Below are positions 36,601 to 44,387 of a stretch of 64,000 nt of DNA, piece by piece. Source of the stretch: Atriophallophorus winterbourni (lineage: Eukaryota > Platyhelminthes > Trematoda > Plagiorchiida > Microphallidae); NCBI GenBank assembly GCA_013407085.1, contig JACCGJ010020013.1, forward strand, positions 31,202 to 95,201, given 5' to 3'. The position numbers and the translations under genes were made by a program. The number at the start of each line of letters is the position of its first letter. The stretch's first letter is position 1. Under the pieces are notes generated by a model, which saw nothing but the letters and a program-made list of their open reading frames with translations, ran no database searches and was not told the origin of the DNA.

Positions 36601-38460
36601 CAGATAAAGTCCCACAATAACGATTAGTACCAACATTTTGGGGTTTTTAATTGCAAATCACTGCTGTTTACCACCTAGATAGCACGAGGTGGAAAGCACT
36701 AAATAGATTCATACATGACACATCACTCAGTGTTACAACGTATGGTAGTTTGCAGCAAGAAAGCAGGTATGGCTAGCTACTACAGCAAGCCGGGAATTTG
36801 AACAATCCAAACACAAAACATTCAATTCGTTTTTATTAAGTTGGTTGCAATTGGTAATGATGAGATGTGAACGAGAATTCGCGGCAGTCTCAGTGCGATT
36901 GTTGAGGTATCGGGACGAGTAATAATCGTGAGCTTTTGTGGGAAATGCACTCTCAAGATCACAAAGCGCTGAAGCGACGGGAGAACACAATTGTAAACCG
37001 GAAGAATTGCAAGCGATACCATCGTTGGAAACATGAGATGGACAAAGACAACTGCCATGGAACGATATACAATTCACCGAGGTGGGTCAAACGACCCAAA
37101 GGTAATGAAGGCTTGAATAGAACTCGGTTAGTAAAAAAACGATTAACGAAGCAGATTAGTGACTGCTCGTACAGACAAGCTACGGAAAGTGTTGTGGTAG
37201 CGAGAATTACCTATATAAGATAAGCGTGTGTCTTATACTAAATCATGTGCGTAATAACAGCGTTTGATAAATTAGTGTTCTCTTTATCATCATAATCATT
37301 ATGGATAGCATTACACCGGTTACAAGTACCGAGTGCTTAGCTACCATAAAACCGACAAAGTATTCTAAAAATTGGGAAGGGTGGGACCTAAAAAGCTACT
37401 AAACTATTAGAAGAATAGGCACAGACACCCTGGGTGAATTGCCTACACCTGGAATCAAACATGCATTAAAACAAGTGTTTTGAGCGTGTAGAGTGACATC
37501 AGCATGACAGCTTCCTTGCTAATGTCACTTTCACGCACCATAACAAGCATTTCTCGCCACTTCACTTGACAACATACAAGATTAATCAAAACACTCCAAC
37601 AGATTTACAACAAGACCGCCACTGAACACGATTGTGAGCCATATCACTAAGAGCAAGAAGCCAATGTGAATTCTGAACTCTTGGACCACAACCCGCTTGA
37701 GCCAAGTCAGAATCTGGTCACCATTACAACGACGCCATTCCTAATTAGGAATGGCAAACAAAATGGCGTTCGGAAAACGATGATTTCCCATTCGCAATAC
37801 GTGGTCAGCAACTTTAATATATGTTATTAGATAGTGCATCGTTCAACATTTAAATACGATGAAATCATGCTCAGAGAATCAAACATACCATCAAAATTCC
37901 GAAAATATTCGCAAGTTCTTGTTTGTACTCGTGCACGGCATGCGAAAATTTTTGCTGAATTTGATTCCAGAGAAACCACCTCTGGTAAAAGACAAAGTTG
38001 GTCACGTGAACCGATTACACTGATGGACCGACTTAAAATGAGAACGACAACAACAATTACCCAGAATAAGCGGTTTGCTTGAACACCGCCACGGCCTGCG
38101 TTAGTTGTGAATGAGTTCTGGAAGCGAAAATGATTTTGGGTGGAGAACGCCTGAAAATATTTGGATCAGCTTGAATGTTATTCACTGCGAAATCTAAAAT
38201 ACCTATATTAGATGTGAAAATTTTTGAACAATCGTTCGCTGATGAGGATAGCCAAGCTAACGAAGTACATATCAAGCACAAAGTTTTGCCAGTCCCTGTG
38301 GGTGATTCCAAAATAGCATTTTGACCCTGAATTCGATTAGAAAACTAAACCAACTCACATTTTTCAGTGCAAGTAAGAGATTGCGCATGTAATCAATCTG
38401 GCATGCATAGGGCTGATGAGGAAATTCAACAGGAACGCCATCAATATCAAGTGATGGCAT
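15297..38460 (-). CDS. RTEL1: Regulator of telomere elongation helicase 1 (RTEL1), 23 exons
   Basis: Superfamily 2 DNA helicase with an Fe-S cluster; in animals it dismantles telomeric T-loops, D-loops and G-quadruplexes in the nucleus. Exons, 5' to 3': 38359-38460, 38061-38326, 37889-38031, 34990-35074, 34382-34466, 34234-34299, 33988-34186, 32215-32253, 32107-32179, 30795-30898, 30263-30315, 29644-29861, 28823-28918, 26878-27032, 25518-25603, 23980-24036, 21083-21387, 20834-21008, 19312-19434, 17347-17475, 15894-16260, 15457-15605, 15297-15386. They total 3165 nt (1054 codons plus stop) with every phase matching and GT-AG borders. Landmarks: Walker A with K48, Fe-S Cys at 136, 154, 163 and 201, DEAH at 244-247, [23 protein letters not shown], a harmonin-like repeat region and a C-terminal RING. 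The ATG gives [14 protein letters not shown], like the family N-terminus. Weak points: the exon 7 donor and the start of exon 16 (24036). Confidence 0.93.
15894..16260 (-). other. RTEL1: RTEL1 exon 21: harmonin-like (HHD) region
   Basis: The 122-codon exon begins after a clean polypyrimidine acceptor. It carries two similar amphipathic starts, [12 protein letters not shown] and [15 protein letters not shown], then [13 protein letters not shown]. Vertebrate RTEL1 has two harmonin-homology domains here that mediate protein contacts. The exon reads as one or one and a half such units. It ends one nucleotide into a codon, which matches the RING exon. Confidence 0.75.
16585..16930 (+). repeat. Interspersed repeat R, copy 1 (RTEL1 intron 20)
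   Basis: This segment is closely similar to the reverse complement of 27430-27745. Shared blocks include GACTATCTCCTCCTGGAG, GGGTACAAAGCGGCG and CCTCAGGGTTTT. It overlaps a 148-codon ORF (16487-16933) with no recognised domain. The other copy needs a frameshift to keep the same peptide, so coding function is not supported. It probably belongs to an unclassified transposon. Confidence 0.7.
16931..17120 (-). repeat. SINE-like repeat S, degenerate copy
   Basis: Read on the minus strand it follows the repeat S consensus: a TGCAGT... head, GCCACCGGT near 17055, TGCATGC, GGCAACCTGA near 16995 and a degraded 3' end. It abuts repeat R directly. Confidence 0.55.
18296..18430 (-). repeat. SINE-like repeat S, partial copy
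   Basis: On the minus strand it shows the GTAGTCTCACTACCG and GCCTTGGCAACATGACAG blocks and a GCTTGTGCTTTC 3' end. It lies in RTEL1 intron 19, about 50 bp from a plus-strand copy. Confidence 0.6.
18481..18705 (+). repeat. SINE-like repeat S, near full-length copy
   Basis: About 215 bp, starting GCGCGGATGTGCAACCG and passing through GATTGGCCACGGGTAGTGAG, GGGCAACCTGACAG and GCCTGGATCAGG. It ends in a short CATAC/CATAA repeat. Other copies are near 16.9, 18.3, 29.4, 39.4, 43.3 and 46.1 kb. No tRNA-type B box was found, so its origin is unclear. Confidence 0.7.
19910..20250 (+). repeat. Interspersed repeat T, copy 1
   Basis: It is similar to the reverse complement of 25700-25975. Shared blocks are AAGCCTTTGGTTAAA, GGGCTAAGACTGAG and CTTTCTGGTAGGAGTAG. 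It lies in RTEL1 intron 18. No coding motif was seen. Confidence 0.6.
20438..20625 (-). mobile_element. Degenerate PLE terminal-repeat arm
   Basis: On the minus strand it aligns with the right arm and flank of the palindrome at 53142-53680: GGACCAATTCTGTATTCATAA, then GAGGTGGTGGGTGG, then CTTCTGTGTCAGATGCGAAATG. The hammerhead box is destroyed (GTTCCAA in place of CTGACGA), and the central arm is missing. Confidence 0.6.
20834..21387 (-). other. RTEL1: RTEL1 exons 17-18: helicase domain 2, motifs V and VI
   Basis: Exon 17 (21083-21387) encodes [20 protein letters not shown] and [13 protein letters not shown]. Exon 18 (20834-21008) completes [20 protein letters not shown], carrying the arginine fingers of motif VI. 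The 74-nt intron between them splits the Arg codon of IGR. These are the most conserved exons of the gene and show no damage. Confidence 0.93.
21603..21642 (-). ncRNA. Hammerhead-like motif (H2 type), core mutated
   Basis: On the minus strand a perfect 4-bp stem II GTGC/GCAC with loop AAACA is followed by GAAACCGG. The box before stem II reads ATGGTGA in place of CTGATGA (two changes), so it should be inactive. Confidence 0.5.
21848..21890 (+). ncRNA. Hammerhead-like motif (H2 type), G12 mutated
   Basis: CTGATGA is intact, then stem II GTG/CAC, then AAAA in place of GAAA. Stem III is the self-complementary ACCGGT, with C at the cleavage position. Stem I pairs over three bases (TAC with GTG). 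The loss of G12 should block catalysis. Confidence 0.5.
23036..23077 (+). ncRNA. Hammerhead ribozyme motif (H2 type), core intact
   Basis: CTGATGA (23042-23048) is followed by stem II GGC/GCC with loop AAACA, then GAAA (23062-23065). Stem III is ACC/GGT without loop, and A is at the cleavage position (23071). Stem I pairs CTCTAC with GTGGTG (5 of 6, one G-U). All conserved core bases are present. Its flanks recur, degraded, at 59.93-60.03 kb and 60.22-60.26 kb, so it is part of a dispersed repeat. Confidence 0.68.
24290..24415 (+). mobile_element. RTE-like LINE 3' UTR fragment
   Basis: It contains CATTCGAGGTGTAGGCACCT followed by the pentamer-rich 3' UTR shared with 26.45, 31.5, 37.4, 43.9 and 45.0 kb. 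It is cut off at about 24412 by a second RTE-type 3' end. Confidence 0.6.
24460..24962 (+). mobile_element. RTE-like LINE 3' end with AAT-repeat tail
   Basis: The plus strand encodes a typical RTE C-terminus, [18 protein letters not shown], then after a frameshift RLPGWGPRD and KERNQWRES. The stop is near 24790. A 3' UTR follows, ending in a run of AAT units at about 24936-24960, which is the usual RTE tail form. Confidence 0.7.
25700..25975 (-). repeat. Interspersed repeat T, copy 2
   Basis: The minus strand matches 19910-20110, including the AAAGCCTTTGGCTAAAGAGC block and a CTTTCTGGTGCAAGTAGC block. It is in RTEL1 intron 14, in inverted orientation to copy 1. Confidence 0.6.
26030..26440 (-). 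mobile_element. LINE family C 3' end, copy 3
   Basis: The minus strand shows [33 protein letters not shown] and [14 protein letters not shown], then the C-terminal [19 protein letters not shown] block. It is 5'-truncated in RTEL1 intron 14 and directly adjoins an RTE tail. Confidence 0.7.
26441..26640 (+). mobile_element. RTE-like LINE 3' UTR fragment
   Basis: It contains GAGGTGTAGGCACCTCATTC, CCCACCCTTCCCCATC and TACCGGTGTAATGCTGTG, and ends in GATGATGA units. It is a 3' tail only. Confidence 0.65.
27200..27760 (-). repeat. Interspersed repeat R, copy 2 (RTEL1 intron 13)
   Basis: The inverted, longer partner of 16585-16930 extends about 210 bp further at its 3' side into GC-rich sequence (about 27200-27420). 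Two overlapping ORFs (27430-27762 and 27281-27613) together cover the peptide seen in copy 1, with one frameshift between them. No known domain was recognised. Confidence 0.7.
29350..29525 (-). repeat. SINE-like repeat S, copy
   Basis: The minus strand holds GCTGGAGTCTCACTAC, GGGCAACCTGACAGTATC and GCCTGGACCAGGC. It lies in RTEL1 intron 12, head truncated. Confidence 0.65.
31400..31680 (+). mobile_element. RTE-like LINE 3' UTR fragment, degenerate
   Basis: It shows GCATGGCAGTGAAAGCCG, GTGTAGGCATCGT, TCCCACCATCTTAC and a final TAATGATGCAT. It is the same 3' UTR as at 43.8-44.06 kb, more diverged. RTEL1 intron 9. Confidence 0.5.
32540..33875 (+). mobile_element. RTE-clade LINE, reverse transcriptase remnant in RTEL1 intron 7
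   Basis: The plus-strand RT blocks are in order: [19 protein letters not shown] (33109-33294 frame), [15 protein letters not shown], then [10 protein letters not shown] and [16 protein letters not shown]. The palm reads [16 protein letters not shown] (33370-33873 frame). The intact Asp pair and the Arg-Gln-Gly-Cys-Pro box are typical of the RTE clade. Upstream, 32585-32821 is the EN-RT linker. Frame breaks at about 32822, 33295 and 33873 inactivate it. It is antisense to RTEL1. Confidence 0.8.
33988..35074 (-). other. RTEL1: RTEL1 exons 4-7: Fe-S exit, DEAH box and arch domain start
   Basis: Exon 4 encodes [17 protein letters not shown]. Exon 5 encodes [11 protein letters not shown], with the fourth Fe-S Cys, and [10 protein letters not shown]. 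Exon 6 encodes [12 protein letters not shown], with the Walker B DEAH. Exon 7 opens with [12 protein letters not shown] and is the variable arch region. Exon 7 must end one nucleotide into a codon to meet exon 8. The only fitting donor is GTTGGT at 33987, a weak site. Confidence 0.88.
35075..37289. other. RTEL1 intron 3, left part without recognised feature
   Basis: Intron 3 spans 35075-37888. In this part only motif-free ORFs are seen, for example at 35988-36308 minus and 36187-36495 plus, which overlap in antisense. A 17-nt word (GAAATGCTAGTTATGTT) recurs at about 35934 and 35981. Confidence 0.4.
37290..37660 (-). mobile_element. RTE-like LINE 3' end in RTEL1 intron 3
   Basis: The minus strand holds the last codons of the RTE ORF (about 37640-37560) and then the 3' UTR with AGGTGTAGGCAATTC, GGTCCCACCCTTCCCAA and AACCGGTGTAATGCTATCC. 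It ends in ATAATGATTATGATGAT near 37280. Confidence 0.65.
37734..37755. repeat. 22-bp perfect palindrome
   Basis: GCCATTCCTAA is followed immediately by its exact reverse complement. It is within RTEL1 intron 3; its function is unknown. Confidence 0.6.
37889..38460 (-). other. RTEL1: RTEL1 exons 1-3: ATP-binding and Fe-S entry region
   Basis: Exon 1 (34 codons) starts at the ATG at 38460. Exon 2 holds [19 protein letters not shown] (Walker A) and [14 protein letters not shown] (motif Ia). Exon 3 holds [15 protein letters not shown] and [11 protein letters not shown], giving three Fe-S cysteines with the human spacing of 18 and 9 residues. The two introns are only 32 nt (38327-38358) and 29 nt (38032-38060). 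Both carry GT-AG borders, and the frame is broken if either is read through. Confidence 0.92.
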
Positions 38461-38500
38461 TCTCGAAATTCTGAAATTTGAAAAGTTTAATGAAAATTTC
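38461..38500 (-). promoter_or_regulatory. Splice acceptor just upstream of the RTEL1 start codon
   Basis: On the minus strand a pyrimidine-rich run ending TTTCAG (AG at 38471-38472) lies 10 nt before the ATG. This could be a spliced-leader trans-splice acceptor, as used by many flatworm mRNAs, or the 3' border of a 5' UTR intron. The sequence cannot distinguish the two. Confidence 0.5.
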
Positions 38501-39379
38501 AGTATGACGTAGTTGCAATCACAGGCTAAATTTATTAAAAGAAGTAAGCATGAAAACTAATTACTCAATGGAAAAATTTATCAAATTCGTACGAATATAA
38601 GTTCTATTTACGAATTCATAAACCAACCTCTTTTTGAACGGTCGATGTCGGCCACGGATGATCCTATGCTTCACAGTGATATACTAAACTAAACCCTCAG
38701 TTTAGTAAAAACATGAAGCAAATTTTCTTGAAAAATAGAAACAATGCTGTTAGGGATTGCCCGTAATTAGATAGAAATCCATGAACACTCGGATCAGAGT
38801 TCTATAGAAAACATGAATTTTCTCTGGCGATGAAAGCTCCTCATCGTTGCAACGATAATATAGGCAGTAAGAATAGACAAGACGTAATCGAGCATTTTTG
38901 TGCAATTTTATACTCCAGTATAATGTTAATGCCCATACCTATACAGAAGTAATATAATGCAAATCGATTTAAAATGTAAACCTCCTTCCTTACACTATTA
39001 AGCCTGTTTATTCCGGAATACACAAAACCATTAGTAAAGCTAACAGAGCTCTTTCATGCTGTTTCATGAGTACTTTTGCGATATCCCGGAAAATTGGGTT
39101 TATTGATGCAAAAAGATGATGACAATGTTTTTTAAACTTGAAATGAAAGATGAGATCGTGTCTTTCCATCGCACACACCGGTTCCCATTATGTTAATTAT
39201 AGTGTCTATTCGAAGTTTAACAGTATGAAGGGAAAGGTTGTCCGGAGTGACGAACTTGTGCAAATCGACTGTTGGCCATCAGTAGGACCATCCGCACTTT
39301 TATAATACATCAGTCCAAGCGTTTCGGTCGTGAGGTCTGCAAAGGATTTAAAAGTACCGTTCAGGGTGATTTCAACTTC
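38501..39379. other. Upstream of RTEL1, no recognised feature
   Basis: AT-rich sequence that probably includes the RTEL1 promoter region. No TATA box or other element could be assigned. Confidence 0.4.
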
Positions 39380-39490
39380 GAACGCCAGTGTACCGCTGTG
39401 GCTCATAAAGCCCACGTGCAGTCTGAATGTACGGTACTTTGCCTGGTTCAGGCTTGTACTTTCATACATACATACAATATTGTCCAAATG
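39380..39490 (+). repeat. SINE-like repeat S, 3' fragment
   Basis: It reads CCCACGTGCAGTCTGA, TACTTTGCCTGGTTCAGGC and TTGTACTTTCATACATACAT, the repeat S 3' end with its CATA tail. Confidence 0.6.
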
Positions 39491-39775
39491 TGGTGCGCTC
39501 AATAGCAAAAAGACAGATGGTAGCAAAAATGTGCAGCACTTCGCAACGCGCAAGGTTGGTCATTGATGAAAACCGTACTATATCCGTCTGATTTCGCCAA
39601 ATCTTTTCTCGCTTAGGTGCAGACGATTACGAAACATAATCTAGATCATTCAGATGACGAAGTATTTACAAAATTGAAATAAGTGACCGTCGTATATCGC
39701 TGTCTGTTTGTCTTGTACTGTCTTTTTATATTATAAACTCGTGACCATATATAAACGCATCCCTCTCCCTTTTCA

Positions 39776-39897
39776 GCCGTATATTGTATCAACAAGTTGT
39801 TTAAAGCCCAAATCTCGGATCTTCTTACTCTCTACTCGTTGGGTTCTCTATAATCAATTCACCACAATTTAAACAACTTGTTGATACAATATACGGC
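39776..39897. repeat. Perfect 30-bp inverted repeat with 62-nt loop
   Basis: The left arm 39776-39805 (starting GCCGTATATTGTATC) is exactly complementary to the right arm 39868-39897. No mismatch was found. It could be a small foldback transposon or form a long RNA hairpin. Confidence 0.8.
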
Positions 39898-39994
39898 ATG
39901 CACTGATACACGGCGATTTGCTGTGTACCAGACACGTTTTATAAACTTGAATTAGTCCAGCAAAAATGCAGACAAGACTGAGGGAAGGAACGTT

Positions 39995-41900
39995 TCAATT
40001 CTTCTTCTTCTTCTTGATAGGCGACATAAGGTCGAGCCCATGTGAGCTGCATCTCATTCTAACAGCAACATAGTCTGGGAGAACCTGAGTTGAGGAAATC
40101 TTGTCCAGTGTTTTACAGCTTCCAAGGGATTACAGACAGTACATTATCCACTAGTTGCATGAACTGGTTTTCAGATCTCGCTGCAATAACCTCTAAGGGA
40201 GCGCATTCCACAATTTAATAATTCTTGTTGAGAGCGTAAATCCTTGTGTTAGGCATAGTGTTCTTCGCTTTTGGAGCTTTAGAGCATGTCAACGGGTTCT
40301 TGAGCCCGCCACGAGAGGAAAAATATCGCACAGTTCGTCACCATAAACTCCCAGTAATATGCGACAAGTTAGCAGCAAGTCGTAGCGAACACGCCGAATA
40401 CTGAGCGACGTGAGTTTGAGGCGTTGAACTCTCTCCACGTAAGGAATTGAGTTCAATCCTTGTACACTTTCCGTCGCCAGCCGTTTCACTTTTTCAATTG
40501 GTCACGTTATCTCTTAGTGTGTGGAAAAGTTGCTGCCAAACCATATTCAAAAACTGGTTTGACGTATGTAGAGCAAAGAATGCTAAACATTTGTCATATA
40601 ATGGCCAAAAACGACCGATTAATAGCCTACTATGCGCGATTTGCGACAGCAGCTTTTCTGTTCGTATCCTCCTTGGATTTAAGCTACCGTGTCACAATTC
40701 TACCCAGGTGAAGTTCAATATCAACCCATTTCAGTTGATCCGGGAGGAAATACGTACGTCTGGCGTGCTTGGCCCCAAAAGCATTGCTGCGCAACTTTGT
40801 CGGCTCACAGGAAGCGGCCACTTTACAGTCCAATCAAGCAATTTGTCCAACACGTTGTGGAAAACTGTACTGTCAGCAAAAGAGCTTATGGTACCCCACA
40901 CTTTCAGAGCATCGGCAAAAAGTAGACGATTCAGATTTAATTGGTTTGGAAGGTTATTGACATACTTTAAAAACTAACGAGACGAGAACAGATCCCTGTG
41001 AAACATCGGAAGTTGGATATGTAGTCGGCGAATTAACTAAGTTAACATCGACCTGTGTACAACGGTCAGTAAGTTAGTGATTGGTTTGTCAACGATATAC
41101 CACCAATCTGGTGGTAACCTACAACACATCAGGGATAAACTAAAGATTAGCGTCAGTTGTTTGTGTACGATGCCTGCCAATACCTTTAAAAGCATTGGGT
41201 ATATTCCATCCGAACCAGGCGCTGAGTGTATATTGAGACGTTCAAGAAAATACTGAACTCTCTGTCGAGATCGGGATATACGGCATTTCAGCGCTGCTTT
41301 CATGAAGCAGTGGACTGTACTGAGCGGCGAGAAGAACTGCTTTACGTTCATATTCGTGTTCAGTTGAACCTTTCATAGGTCTAAAACATTAGTTTTACGT
41401 CTAATGTATGCAAACAAACATTTCGGCACCGAATTGGCTTCGTCAACTCAAATGATTTTCATTATTATCCTTTTTTCTCTTTTTAGGTAGGTGCGCTTGT
41501 TGCGGATAACTTTATAGGCTTCATAGTCATCGGTGCATCTGCTGGGAGAGAACTTCCGCCATAACCGCTTACATTTCTTATTGTATTTACGAATAATGCT
41601 ATCAAACCATGGCGGCGTTTTAGCGGAGGATCTTTCATTCATTAATGGGGCGTGATTTTCAAGCGATTTTACGCAAAAGGTCCAACCAAGAGGTATCAAC
41701 ATTCACAGATGCAGGGAGTGACCAGGCAATCAAGTCTGAAGACATGAATAGACTCTTTAAGTCCAATTTCCAGCAGTTTCTCCGGCATTCGTTTGTATTC
41801 TGGGTGGTCGATCTCGGTGTCACCAAAACTGCTTCTTCTTGTATGTAAAAAGTTTTTACCAAACAAATTAACATGGCTACTTTTCCTCAACAAAATGGCC
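39995..41900 (-). mobile_element. CR1/L2-like LINE, family E, with GAA-repeat tail
   Basis: Minus-strand blocks in order are: a linker at 41874-41450 with APLMNERSSAKTPPWFDSII and RKYNKKCKRLWRKFSPSRC; RT fingers at 41351-41037 with NIHSAPGSDGIYPMLLKVL; and the C-terminus at 40489-40289, then on to about 40020, with PYVERVQRL, LVAGSRTRG and KLWNALPLEV. The element ends in GAAGAA units (39998-40016). The RT palm is not recognisable and frames are broken. Confidence 0.7.
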
Positions 41901-41959
41901 CATTTACATCATTTATCTAACAATGTTTTCGAAATTTTTCAATGGAATTGGTGGTTGGT

Positions 41960-42601
41960 TGTTATTGACCTCGTTCGGTTGATGTCGACTATGGATGTAC
42001 ATCACAATCGCATGAATTTTCATGTTCTACAGCTTTTCGAATGACTAAACAGTCCGATTCGGGAGGAACAATCTCTCCCGCCGCGCTTGCAACGATATGC
42101 AGAACTTTGTCGTTGGGCATCAATTTCACGCCGTCGGCGTGATCTTCGTTCAACAGCCAAGAGCTGTATCTGCTTCTCCCCAGCTTGCAGACCACGCTTT
42201 CCACAATGCTTCCAATGCGAGCGGTCGGGAGCAAGTTCTTCTCAACTCGTGGGGTCAATGCCAAGAGCTTTCACTTCTCGTTTGCAAACGTCTTTGTACC
42301 GCAAGTGCGGTCTGCCCAATGGTCAACATCGTGATTGCAACTCACCATAGAGTAGATCTTTCGGAATACGATTATTTTCCATTCTGTAGACGTGGCCAAG
42401 CCACAGCAGGCGGCACTGTCGTAGTAGAGTGAACATGCCATGTAGACCAGCTTTTGAAAGCATTTCAGCATTAATCACTTTGTCCATCCACGATATTTTT
42501 GAAGATACGACGGGCGGGAAATGGCGGTAATAATACAATACAATTATATTTAAAGAAGGAGTACAAAAGTTCAATTTGAACTCTTTCGTGATATTGTACA
42601 A
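41960..42601 (-). mobile_element. RTE-like LINE 3' end, family F
   Basis: The minus strand reads KISWMDKVINAEMLSKAGL, then RLLWLGHVYRMENNRIPKDL, then GRPHLRYKDVCKREVKALGI after a stop. This is a nuclease-RT C-terminus seen in RTE-type elements, distinct from the RTE families at 24.5 and 43.5 kb. Confidence 0.65.
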
Positions 42602-43244
42602 TTATCCTGGGAGGTGAATGGGTCTTTGAAAACAGTTTTGTTTTTCAAACCATAGAAATTTGTCGATACCACCCTTGAGCATTGAAAAGTGTTGAGCTTC
42701 GACCACGTCGACCGGAAGTGTGTGCTAGACCATCTGTTTTTGAACGCATAACTGAAACCAGTGACACTTTGTTTGAGTGATAACTGAAAAAGCGATTCAA
42801 GATCGAGAAACGCTTTTATCCGAATAATCCGATAGAAAATTATCATGTCAACACAAAACCTGCGGTATTCTAGTGAAAAATATTCATTTTTAGACATTTT
42901 CGGGAAATGGCAATTTGCGTAGACTGGTGCAGAATTCGGTTGCAAGTCATGCCGTGCAGGGAAATGCCGCCTCGCTACTATACTCAAAGATTGGCCGAAC
43001 GTATGTGCTACAGAGTAGTTTCCTCATTCAAATAGACCAGTCAACAAAAGTTCTTCTCGGAACAAATAGGCATCGTAAGGCGTTTGATCGTAAATGAGCA
43101 GTGCTTAATGCGGATTTAACAGTGGAACTCACAATCATACTCATATCACGGGTCTCCGTACACCTCAGGATCTTTATTTAAACCAGGGAAAATCCTAACG
43201 ATGGACAGGTTAACGTCTTAACTTTATAGATAAGATACGGATAA
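42602..43244. other. Probable LINE remnant on the minus strand, unclassified
   Basis: The minus strand shows a weak RIIRIKAFLDLESLFQLSLKQ..GFSYAFKNRWSSTHF pattern (42571-42987), and in another frame similar LINE C-terminal wording. It is too degraded to assign. Confidence 0.35.
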
Positions 43245-43450
43245 GATTGCACGGATGGGCAATCGTGCAGTATTTATGTCCTGTGCGGCTAACATCGTGC
43301 TAAATTGATTGGCCACCGGTAGTGAGCTGCATGCTGAAACATGCTGTAGTCTCACTACCATTTCTATTTTATTTCTCGCATCTGTCTAGGCCTGGGCAAC
43401 CTGACAGCATCTTAGCCCACGTGCGGTCTCTCACTGTGCGGCACTTGGCC
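43245..43450 (+). repeat. SINE-like repeat S, copy
   Basis: It runs from CACGGATGGGCAATCGTGC to GTGCGGCACTTGGCC, through GATTGGCCACCGGTAGTGAG and CCTGGGCAACCTGACAGC. Its 3' end is lost where an RTE 3' end begins. Confidence 0.7.
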
Positions 43451-44060
43451 TCCATCGCGCTGAGACTAGACCTTAACGCTGGTTGGGTCACGTTTTACGG
43501 ATGCCGGACCACCGACTTCCCAAACAGATTCTTTTTGCGACACCACATCCAGATTGGCGTGAACTTCGGGGTGGCCAAACCGTCACATGGCATAAGCAGT
43601 TAAAAACCCTTACTAGTAACCTTTCCAAAGTCGGCGCAGCGCGTCTTCCAGGCTGGTGTCCCCGCGATCAGATATCGCAATGACTAGTTATGCTTCAGGA
43701 TATGTCCAGAAACCGTGTTCTTGCACTAAGCATATTCTTAGAGAGTTTGCTTAAACTTGTATGTTGTCAAGCAGAATGACGAGAAAAGCTTGTTATGATG
43801 CATGACAGTGAAAGCCGCAAGGAAGCTGCCATGCTGATGCCGCTCTACCCGTTCACGAAGCTTGTTTGAATGCATGTTCCATTCGAGGTGTAGGCACCTC
43901 TACCCCGTTTGTTTGTGCTTACTCTTCTATAGAATCCGTAGCTATTTAGGTCCCACCCTTCCCCATATTTTAGGATTTTACTTTTTCATGGTTGTGTGGC
44001 AGTTAAGCATTCGGTACGCGCTACCGGTGTAATGCTGTCTGTGATGTGATGACGTTATCG
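43451..44060 (+). mobile_element. RTE-like LINE 3' end (inverted-pair member 1)
   Basis: It encodes HVLRMPDHRLPKQILFATPH and WHKQLKTLTSNLSKVGAARL (43483-43683 frame), a stop, then the 3' UTR with AGGTGTAGGCACCTC and CGCTACCGGTGTAATGCTG. It is a near mirror copy of 44925-45520. Confidence 0.8.
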
Positions 44061-44360
44061 ATTTTTACTCATACACCCTTTAGTTCTTCCAACCGTAAGG
44101 TATAGTTCGTTTTATTTGAAGCCCAATTCGAATTTTTCTAATTCAATTTCAAGATATTCCCCATATTTTAGGATTTTACTTTTTCATGGTTGTGTGGCAG
44201 TTAAGAATTCGGTACGCGTTACCGGTGTAATGCTGTCTGTGATGTGATGATGATGACGTTATCGATTTTTACTCACACACCCTTTAGTTCTTCTAACCGT
44301 AAGGTATAGTTCGTCTTATTTGAAGCCCAATTCGAATTTTTCTAATTCAATTTCAAGATA
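43959..44360 (+). repeat. Tandem duplication of about 200 bp
   Basis: Unit 1 (43959-44156) and unit 2 (44157-44360) are nearly identical. Unit 2 has 6 extra bases in the GATGAT run. Each unit includes the last 85 bp of the RTE 3' UTR plus about 110 bp of flanking DNA, so the duplication came after the insertion. Confidence 0.85.
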
Positions 44361-44387
44361 TAAAATTTGGTACGGCAATAGCGTATA

